64,000 bases of DNA from Panopea generosa (taxonomy: Eukaryota; Mollusca; Bivalvia; Adapedonta; Hiatellidae), in contig CM055907.1 of the NCBI GenBank assembly GCA_029582155.1, forward strand, positions 7,418,501-7,482,500. The letters are read 5' to 3'. Positions within the stretch are counted from its first letter, which is position 1. Each line of letters starts with the position of its first letter. A program made the position numbers and the translations under genes. Shown piece after piece: positions 44,001 through 56,000 of this stretch. Below the pieces are notes generated by a model. The model worked only from the letters and a program-made list of their open reading frames with translations, was not told the DNA's origin and made no database searches.

Positions 44001-47000
44001 TGACCGAACAGTCACATTGTATTGCAGGCGGCGGCAATGTTGAACCGTATATTGACCTAACAGTCACATTGTATTGCAGGTGGCGGCAATGGTGATCCTC
44101 ACATAAGGACACCAGATGGAACACAATATACATTCAATGGCCTGGGAGAGTACACATTGATAAAAATGGAAACAGGAGAAGTTGAATTCCAAGCTCAAGG
44201 AAGGACGTCAGCTTACCTCAATGAAAACAATGAAAGTGTAGGCGCTACGGTTTTCACGGCTTTTGCAGCGAAAGATTACAAAGACGATGCACATGTCATG
44301 ATTAACATGAAAGAGGATAAAACAGGTTGAGTGAAAAAAAGTTCCATTAGCTCCGATAAAACCTCATTATCCCCTTTATAATGCAATATCTTAACTGAAG
44401 ATAGGTGTTCATTATATAAAAAGAATTAAATATTAAACAGATATCACAACTGATAGATACCATTTCGACGATTTCCTTCATTTCTAAAATAAGCGTTTGT
44501 CCCTGTAAAATGCAGTACTTTCACTTATTTAGAGATTAAATCGATACATGGATTTTATGAACAGCATATACTTTCTTATGCAATAGCTTAATAAATTATT
44601 AGTTTTGTACGGCGAAATAATATAGTATAGGTTATTCGGCGCCAACTAAAAGGACAAATATAGTAGATAGACTTACCTATTTACCTATAAACACATTAAC
44701 AAACTAATATGCAGACTGAATCTAGATCATTGATACCTGCAGAACTACAAGGTTTCAGCAAAGTTCATCCGAATACTCAATGTTTTACACCTTTATACAT
44801 CATACCTTCGCTACAGTAGTGCTATTATTGTCCTCTCTCTTTTTTACACTTTGGAATCACACAGACGTTGATTAGTCTGTAACGTCCATTTTAACATCAG
44901 TTGATTTTTGTAATGACATGCCTTCATATATCCTGTATGGACAACGTCAAAAGACGTAACGTCATTTCCCGCACTATGCATTAAGTAAGGAAGTTCAATT
45001 CAAATGTTATATTTAACATTGCAACCATGCGGAATTTTGTTGCCAGTTTCCTTGTCCATTTCCAGATGGCTGAAACTTAAATAATGATTGAATTAAATTG
45101 AACTTGTGTAATATTATCACTTCCCTCAGGAAGATTTTTAATGAAAATAAAAAAATAGTTCGCTTGTCTTTACTACTGCGACGGGGACACATTATTCAAG
45201 GGAAAAAATGAATCATTTGATAAAGTATCACGTAATGATGCAAATATATAATACATATACAATTAACCAGGTATGTATTTTATATCTTTCTTTTAATGCA
45301 GAAGGTACCCTTTTCGCAGATATGTGATCAATTGTGACAAAATTGCCGCCAAATCAATTTTAATTTGATTAGTTTTTATAAGTGTGATATAAATTATTCA
45401 TGAAATATATCCATTTGAACTTTTAAAGAATTTCTTTCATATATTTATGAAGCCTGCGTCACAGATGCCGTTAGTTTAATTATAATAAGTTGGTACTAAT
45501 TTCTTAAATATAAAGTACTTGGACTAAGAAGTACTTTTACGTTCATATATTTAAAGACAAATTGAATGTGTAAAAGTTAAAACCGATTCTAAATGGTCGT
45601 GCATTCATTCAATTAATATGTAAAAACACAAGTAAAAAACTTTTTTTTTTATTTTCAACATTGCAATTTCATGAAGACGATTTTTTTAAGTGATATTTTA
45701 GTATCTACAAAGACAAAAGATAGGGGTGGCCAGTGGAGATCAACCCTCAAAGTAAGGTTTGTCCCCCGTACCCTTTATTTGACCAAAACATTTTTACTGC
45801 TAATATATGTCACCCATATTTTTTTATTCTTAGTACCAGTCTTTTCAAAAGCGATAATATTTTGACCAAGACTGCGTTTAAATGTTTTATGATAAATGAT
45901 CATGCAAAAGAGATACATTTAACTAACACATAAAGACTTGTTCTCATGTATATGTTTAATAATGGGTGATCATGGTAAATGAATACGTTTAAATTAATTA
46001 TATTAATATTCATTTACCATATGTATCCATCTGTTCACATGCATAATTGGAGGTGAAGATATAACATAAATAAAAATGCAGTATGACTTTCATTATAATA
46101 GCTTCATATTTTATTCTCCAGGATTGGAAGTAAGAGTGCAAGGACAGGACGTGACAAATGCGTTTAATGATGATAGTGTTGTCTTCGATTATGAGGATCT
46201 AACAGACAAGGTGCAACTTGATCGGCAGGATAATAATACTAATATTGTCAGTGTGTACTTCACTAATTTAGGTAATACTATGATGAATAAAACTCATGTT
46301 GAAAGAACATCAAACTCTTAGGAAAAATACATAATAACCCCTCCTCCCCATCCAATTTGAAATATAAATAAAGGCATTAACTGAGTAAATGCGTTAGGCG
46401 AATTACGCTTTTGTTTTGTCCCGAGCAAAATGCAAACAGCTAGTTTACGAAGTGCCAGAAAAAGAAATAGTAAAATTACATAGGAATTATGATTCGGAAA
46501 CCATTGCCTTTTTATTTTATGTAAATTGCATTTTTCAACAGAATTTCAGACATTTCATGTCGGCCACTGCAACTTATTATCGTTTTGTCATCCGTCAGTC
46601 AGTTGACCTATACTTAACACTCCTTATCAGTGCAAGGCATCGACTGCTTCTCCACATCTTCACAGGTGTGAGACTAAAGGTCGTAGAACAAAGTTTATGA
46701 CACATCACGACAGAGGCTATAGCCGGGCAGGGGTTCGAACTCTCAGCCCCTGGAGCGATAGTCTAACGTGTTGCCTACTGAGCTGACCGGGTCAGGCATA
46801 ATTGACTTAATAATTATAAAAAAACATTTGTAAATTTGAGCATTTAATAATGGAATTACACTGTTTCAATTAACCATATGACAATGATTGATATTGTAGT
46901 TACTTCCTCTATCGTTATTTGCCTCATAAAAATCATTAAGTCATCTTTTTTTATCAGAAGGAGTCAGAAATTTTTATTTCACCTATATTTACAATATTTA

Positions 47001-50000
47001 GCACTTGACTTCTTCATCTTTTCAATCCGTAAGTGACCTTTAGTTTTAGAGTCTTGTGCTTTGTGAATATGTCAGCTTGGCACTGAAACGATATCAAACG
47101 TTTGACGTCTTACATGCAATTGACCTTTCATTTTAGCATCGTGTGTTTCACATCAAAGGCTAATGTTTTGATTATACTTTGCATTGATGCTATGTATAGC
47201 TTTTGACTTCTTTGTCTTTTCAAATTAAAATGCAGTTGGTCTTTTATTTGAGCTGTGTGTGCTTCATATAAAAGTCTGATTTTTTATTTAACTTGTCATT
47301 GAGCCGATATATTTGCTAAAACTCTGCAGTTCTGCAGGTATCAAGGTTCTAGGTTCATTCTGCATATTCATTTGTATTTTTTTATCTTGATTTTATTTTT
47401 TTGTTTTTGTATATGTAGAGTCGACCTGGAATCTTCCTTCCTGTTGGCGTCGAATAACCTAAAATGTGTTGGTATGGCGTAAAACCCTATGCATTCATTC
47501 ATTGGGTGTTTCACTTAGCACTCTAATGTTTCAGTTAAGCTTGACATCTAGTTTCACTCTTGATTTTCTCGTCACTTATAAACTATAACTATTGACTTCA
47601 AAGATTCAATATATATCTTTCAGACATAACGCTGACAATTACTTTTAATTTGGGCATACTAAACATACAGACAGTTATACCAAAAACACTTGCAAAGATA
47701 AGCAATCCTCGTGGACTTCTTGGGAACATCAACGGTAATGCAGATGACGATTTTATAGCCAGAAATGGAACAGTTTATCCCTCGGACTTGTCAGAAAGAG
47801 ATATTTACCAAATTTGTCAGACATGTACGTACCAATAATTAATGTTATTTTTCTTCTTAAAGTTTTACGTTAATAAATGCAATAATCAGGAGGGCGTTTC
47901 ACAAAATAACTTACGATAAAAATCGATTTGACAATTTCTCCGTTATGTGTTCAAATTTTGATCGACATTTGAAATGATTGTAATTTCAAAAAATATTTAA
48001 TTTTCTGCATCATTTAAGCCAATTTGGCTTCATTTGGATGATAATTAAAACTATTATGAATTATTGTTGGTTTACGTTTACGACGTTTACGACGATTTTT
48101 GTCGTAAGTTTATTTTGTGAAACGCACGCCAGGTCCATTTTCGAATCCCACCTTAAAATCTCATTTAATCTGAAGCATGCATTTAAACAAATACTATGAT
48201 AATCAATATGCAGTACAGTTTCTCTAAGGAATATTTCTGATAAATATAATGAGTTCACCAGTCCATGAGTTCAAAATAGGAATTTTTCAAATCTTTTTAA
48301 AATTGTAGTTGGTAGTATTTCGTGAGATAGCAGTATTTAAGCAAATTATGTTATTTTGACTTAAAAACCCACCTGCCATGTAAAAGCCACACGATGGCTC
48401 TGCGGAAGGTTTTATATAATTCAGTTAATGATTCACATCAGAAAATCTTTTTACAAAAATTTACGTATCAATGGCTTGTCATTTTAATTATTTATATTTG
48501 ACCCTTATAAAATAAACTAGCGCATTAACGCTACTTGGCTGAGAATCTCGTTTCACTGGTTTTCTTCAATTTGTACAGATTTGGAGCAAGTGTGGGATTC
48601 ATTATGGGGTATGGTGTTTCTAAGTAACTATTTGGATTAAAACCTGAGTTAGTGTGTTCAATACGATAATTTGTCAAATTTATTCGATATTGTAGCTGAC
48701 CGAATTTCTTAAAAGAGTAGTTCTTAAGCAGTTTATTTTAGTGTGCCTTTACTGTATATACAACGGCCACATTATAATTATGACATTGTACTTCACTAAT
48801 AAGGTTTGACCTTGTATTGTATATTGTCTATGAAACTGGTTTCAGTGATTCTGGATAATGTATTATTATCAGTTCGAGAGAAACAGAGAGGAGATTTAAA
48901 GGGAATGTATCAGGATTTTCCAAAAAATTAAAATGAGCTAAAAACATTTTTCCCAATATAATGCCTGGCAGTGATATCTATTTAAACATGCCAAAATGAT
49001 ATATTAAAAGGGATTTCCAAACTTTGGCTACGTACCTGCCTAGGTTAAACTTAAATAGATTTTCCGCTTAAAATTACAACATACATTGCTATTCTGTGAT
49101 GTATTAAATGAGTCACGTGATTTCATTTTTATTTAAATAAGATCCGTTACACAGGTTTACACTTATAAACATTGTTAAGTCTCATTAAGAGTCTGTATAA
49201 CGATGTGAAGATCGTCAAGCAGTATTTAAGTAATGACTATTTTAAGAATGGAGGTTTCGTTTCAAGTTTACCACTGCAATTTAAATATCGATTTTGTCAT
49301 GTTTTGGTGTAATTAACAAACCAAACCATTCGCGTTTTATTGATCCATGAGAATGAGATGCTTTTTTTGTCAATTCAGAAATTATTTTTTTAAGACAATT
49401 ACAACCCTTTAAGAACAATATATTACCATATTCTTTTTGTCAAAATAACGATGTTATTTGTTATGTAAAATTAAATATTAAGAACCACAAAAATATGTAT
49501 TTATGAAATCAATATGCTCGAATTAACATGTATAAAGACGTGTATCATACTTATATATCCATGATTTATATAAAAAAAAATATTGTAAAGCAATGACTTA
49601 TTAGGTTTTAATAAGTTAATAAACACGTTTGCCGTATATATGTAAGAAATCTAATGATAACTTATCTTTCACGTGAAATAACAGCGTCCATTAAATGCAG
49701 TTAACTACGTCTTTGAGCAAAATTTGCGACACCTGTCAACCATCACACGTTTTTGTTTATGACCTTACAACGAATGTATCGTCGGTACAGTTTGTGTTAC
49801 AAGGTAGAAATGGTGTACTGGTTGTGGATTGTTTATGTTACAATTTTGTGTTATAAGGTAGGAATTTTGTGCTGGCTGTGGATTGATTATATTACAGTTT
49901 GTGTTACAAAGTAGGAATGTTGTGCTGGCTGTGGATTGCTTATGTTACAATTTGTGTTACAAAGTATGCTGTTTGTGGACTTTTTTAAAGTACTTTGTCT

Positions 50001-53000
50001 CATTTTGGGCATCTATTTTCCGAGATCCAAAATGTGAGAATTTTAATTTTGTTAATTATTATCGTTGGTCGTTTTTAAGCTTATTTATATAGTTTATGTT
50101 AAAAAAATATGTTTATACACAAATATCTTTTTCAGGGATGGTTGAAAATGAATTAGACTCGGTGTTCATCTATCAACCAAATTCAAAGTATTCAGATTTC
50201 CAGGATAGAGAAGCACATGTTAATTATCTGGAAGACGCAAAACCAGAGCTCGTTAAAAACGCAACAGCTCTGTGCGGTGTTGACAATACTCCCTGTATAT
50301 TTGACAAGGTGTTTACCGGTAGAGACGATGTCGCAAACGACACTAAGACAGTAATTTCGGAAAGGGAAACTACAAAGGAAATATTAGGTCAGCTATTTTG
50401 GCGATATTCAACATGGACTATTTGTTCTAATACGCCTGTTTTTGAAAATAACTTTTGGTATGCACTGTTTGACCATCTGTTCTTCCATCCATTAACATTT
50501 GTGTATGAGCTTAGCTCATCCTACAGTTCTAACCAAACATCTTCCAAACAACATGTACAACTTAACCGGAATGATATGATATATGGATGTGTCCATTGAT
50601 TTTGTCTGAGTAATTGACTTTTATTTGATTCAAATTTTATGTGGAATAGTATCGCCATTACCGAAATGTAAGCAACAATTTTATTTAAAGATTTCTTTCT
50701 CACGATCAGTGTCCTTATTGTTTCGGGGGTAGAAAAAAGTTAAATCAATGTCACTGACACCAGTCTCGCAAAGTAAAAACAAAGCGGTTAGAACGTGTTA
50801 TATTTCTTTTATGCACGTCATTTTAGATTGCAGAGTTTTACATTTCAAGTATTTATTATTGGTTTCTGCAACGTAATGAACTGATTGTGTTCATGAGATA
50901 AACGAAGGTTTCAATAATTTAAAACGTGATTTCAAAGGGTTTGCACGTACATACAAGCTTATACAGTGAGTTGCTCTTTCTTCTCTGCAGAAGTTCTTGC
51001 TGTAATTTAACAATTAGATTAAATATCGTGACCTGATATTAGGAGCATAATTCAGTTATATCAATATATTACAATGAACAGCAAAAAGGGGGAAATACGT
51101 TTTGGTGAAGTAACCTAGACTTTAACTAAATTGTCCTCTAGGTACATTCGATACACTTTTGCTCATAGGCTCGTGTTAGTCTCTATTTACGCTTTAATTT
51201 GTTTTCAGAAAACACAGTACCGTTTATTAACATTAGTGCAGAATCACTGGACGATGGGACAGCAGGAACAATTCACCTGACCAAAGGTCAGCTGAAGACG
51301 GTTTCGCTACAAGGAACGGATGATAGTAGCATAACATACGCTGTTGTGAGCGGAGATGACCTCGTTGTTATGGGAACGCCAGATGGTAACAATGCCGTGG
51401 TTGTCAATCTGACAATGACAGAAGCTACACCGTCAACAGTCAGGTAGGCTATATAAAGAGTGAGAGTAGAAGAGAAGAAGTTAGAAACTGGAACACATAC
51501 TAGGTTATAAATAGCATCCATTTTCAATGATATAGGAAGTCTTATATGCAAGTTTAATAATCATGTTATTTGAATCTTAGAAATGAAATACAATTAAATA
51601 ACAGGAACGTGTGTCATTTACTTGCAGAAGGACGGTGGTTCTACTTAGATTCATTCTGAGGCTTTTCCCCACCCCGTTCAAAAAATAAATAAATATATAT
51701 ATATAGGCAACACTGTAATTGAATGAGTAGGTCAAAGCGCAAACTGTAGCAATGTAGTGTAGTTAACTATAAAAGTATTAACAGTTCACTTAAATCTGTC
51801 CGAGCGAGTATAACCTTGTTTCAAAGATATTCAGAAACAAAAACGCAGTGATGTTGGTCATGTTCAGAACAATGCAACTTGCAATAAATTATTTTTAGTA
51901 TATATTACGTAACATGGTAAGAATACAACTTACAATAATGTTTAGTATATATTACGTAACATGGTAACAATACAAGTTACAATAAATTATATTTAGTATA
52001 TATTACGTAATATGGTAACAATACAACTTACAATTAATTATGTTTAGTATTTATTACGTAACATGGTAACAGCAACTTACAATAAAATTATATTTAGTAT
52101 ATATTACGTAACATGGTAACAATTCAACTGACAATAAATTGAATTTAGTATATATTACGTAACATGGTAACAATACAACTTACAATAAATTAAGTTTAGT
52201 ATATATTACGTAACATGGTAACAATTCAACTTACAATAAATTATGTTTAGTATATATTACGTAACATGGTAACAATACAACTTACAATAAATTATATTTA
52301 GTATATATTATGTAACATGGTAACCATTCTCACCGGGACATAGGTCCCGGTCCGGGCGGGGAGAAGTTAGACTAAATGAGTATAGCTGTTATTTGCTATT
52401 GTGGTATTCAGATTGACAATTGTTACAGCTTCTATTCCTAACTACAATGGATTATTTATTGTTTAAAAGTACAATAAACTTTATATACACTCCTTAGTTG
52501 TTTCAGCAGAATACATTACGTGATTGATTCGGTATTATGCAAAACATAGTTGTTTCAGCAGAATACGTTACGTAATTGTTTGAGTATAAAACCATAGGCA
52601 ATGGTTCCAGCTTAATGCCTTTTCAGCATAAAATGTACATGTAGCTGTTTTTGGCATCAATAATTTTCACATACTATCTTATGTATTTATTTCATCGTCA
52701 TACGTCACGTACACATAGCTGTTTTAGCAGAGTACATTATATAATTGTTTCAATATAAAACAATACGCAATCGTTTAAGCTCAATGCCTAACGTAGTGTG
52801 TGTGTTTTTATTTTTCATCATAATATGTAGTTGTTTTGGCAACAATAATTTCCACATACTATCTTATGTATTTGTTTTATCGTAATAACTCACGTTTACA
52901 TAGTTGTTTCAGCAGAGTACATTACGTAGTTGTTTCAGAACAATATCTTACATAGTTGGTTAAACACAATATATTATGTAGTTGTTTAAGCACACTATCT

Positions 53001-56000
53001 TATGTATTTGTTTCTGAACACTATCTTATGTAGTTGTTTCAGCACACTTTCTTACGTAGTTGTTTCAGCACACTATCTTATGTAGTTGTTTAAGCACACT
53101 TTCTTATGTAGTTGTTTCAGCACACTATCTTATGTATTTGTTTCAGCACACTATTTTATGTAGTTGTTTCTGAACAATATATCATGTAGTTGTTTCAGCA
53201 CACTATCTTACGAAGTTGGTTAAACACAATAGCTTATGTAGTTGTTTCAGCACACTTTCTTATGTAGTTGTTTCTGAACACTATCTTTTATAGCTGTTTC
53301 AGCATACTATCTTATGTAGTTGTTTCTAAACACTTTCTTACGTAGTTGGTTAAACACAATAACTTATGAAGTTGTTTCAGCACACTTTCTTACGTAGTTT
53401 TTTCAGCACGCTGTCTTACGTAGTTGTTTCTGAACACTATGTCATGTAGTAGTTTCTGAACACTATCTTAGATAGTTGTTTCAGCACACTATATTATGTA
53501 GTTGTTTCAGCACACTATCTTACGTTGTTGTTACAGCACAGTATCTTTTTTTTATTTTAACAGTATAACGGCTGTTGATGATAAAAATGTACAGGCTCCT
53601 GCGTATGTATTTAACATAATTTTCTGTACTGGGTGCAACAATCGCGGCATCTGTGACTTCAGCAACGTCAGACAAGACGTGACCAGCATCGACAACTTCC
53701 ACTTAGCTGAATGCACGTGCGAGGAGTATTACCAAGGTAACATAGACACTTGTAAACGGTATATAATTTGTATAACCAAGGTAACATGGACACCTGTAAA
53801 CGGTGTATTTTTAAAAGAAACGATTATATCTCCTTACTATACTTTTGCTCTACTCATCTGCAGCAAGAAATCACAACCACTATGAACCATTTTGATAATA
53901 TTGCATAACCAAAGTACATATGCCTTTTTTAAGCGTAAGAATCTTGCTACCATGGCAAAAAAGGGGCTGTGTAGTGAAACGATGATTTGAGCCAACTTGG
54001 TTTTATTTGGATGAAAATTAAAAATATGATGAATAATTGCTGGTTTACGTTTACGACGATTTTTGTCTTAAGTTTTATTTGTGAAACGAAGCTCTGAACT
54101 GTAGAACGGAACCTGCTCGCACCGAGTCCGTCACATAGCAATGAGATTGGAGCTGATTGACGTCATAATTGTGTAAGCATTAAGTGCGGGCCAGGCCCTG
54201 CTCTTTTATCTGAATTAAACAGACCTGATTCGGGAGATATCGGGGATCCTGCTGGCATATTGTAATATTATGGTAGTCAAGAATTCTTCTAATGTATAAA
54301 ATTCTTAAATTGGGTCAATATTTTAATGGAGAAATTATTTGAAATCAGCGAAGGTCAACCATGTCACGTACATATACATGACAGGCTAATGGAGATAAGG
54401 TTTATCATCATGTATAAATGACAATAGATTTTGTTATATGATATGGGCGGGATCTTAAGGGAATCCGTAATTAAGAAACTGACCAATTCTGAGGTTGCAA
54501 TGAATTGACCAATCATAGGATAGCTGTTTATTCAGTCAGAGAAAGATTTTAGAGAAGAAAGGACAGTCGGTTAGAAGCTAACCTCGAGTATGGTAACATG
54601 TCAAGTGTTAGAAATAGGTTGGTTTTAGACGAACGTAAGCGAGTTTAAAATGTTAACTTTGTGACTTTGAACTTATATGAGAAATATATAAACATGTGAA
54701 TAAAATGACTTTATATAAAACCACCATGTTTGAGTATATGTTATACTACAACATGTAGGTATATAAAAAGAACCAAGCCAGTGGACAAATGTTACATAGC
54801 GCCCTGCATAAGCATTGGCATAGTTTAATATTTACGCCATATTTTTTCATATATACAATGTTTAATGCCATGTCAGAAAATACACATAGAACCATTGTGC
54901 TAGGAAACTATGCTGAACACAAAACAGACGTTTGGATATTCACCTCATATTTACAAAATTATACAGATTATTAATTTACAACTGAACAAGCGTTAGCAAT
55001 ACACATGCGACAATACATGTACTTATTACAATACCTATAGCTATACTTATATTCGACAGTTACTGATATTCTCATTTAATGCAACACCATTACAGGGGAT
55101 GACTGTGAATATGACTTTGATGGATGTGCGGCCTTGCCTTGTTCCCTGGGACGAGATTGTACTGACAATACAATAACTGAACACATCAGTACAGCGAGGG
55201 CATACAACTGTTCCGATTGTCCCGACGGCTATACACTAATAAACGATTTTTGCCGAGGTTTGGTCATTTTTGCTTCTTGAATTGTTTAATAACATTGATT
55301 GACATAGTCTTTAACTTTAAATTAAGAATATAGTTATATATCAATAGTCTAAATCTACTCATGTAGTGCTAGTTTAACTGTTTCGTTTCTATAAATGCAT
55401 GTATGTCATTTACTGAGTGTTTTAAATCCACTCAGGAAATTACACAATGTCATGTAGTGCTGGTTTGATTGTTTCGTTTCTATAAATGCATGTTTGTCAT
55501 TTACTGAGTGTTTTAAATCCACTAAGAAAATCACACAATGTCATGTAGTGCTGGTTTGACTGTTTCGTTTCTATAAATGCATGTATGTCATTTACTGAAT
55601 GTTTTAAATCCACTAAGTAAATTACACAATGTCATGTAGTGCTGGTTTGACTGTTTCGTTTCTATAAATGCATGTATGTAATTAACTGAGTGTTTTATAT
55701 CCACTAAAAAAATCACACAATGTCATGTAGTGCTGGTTTGACTGTTTCATTTCTATAAATTCATGTATGTCATTTACTGAATGTTTTAAATCCACTAAAC
55801 TAATTACACAATGTCATGTAGTGCTGGTTTGACTGTTTCGTTTCTATAAATGCATGTATGTAATTAACTGAGTGTTTTAAATCCACTTAGAAAATCACAC
55901 AATGTCATGTAGTGCTGGTTTGGCATATTCGTTTCTATAAATGCATGTATGTCATTTACTGAGTGTTTTAAATCCACTAAGAAAATCACACAATGTCATG

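Noticed and set aside
40435-44079. CRISPR-like array of direct repeats
   Set aside because: Units are contiguous with no unique spacers, lie in a eukaryotic intron and derive from the exon 21 boundary.
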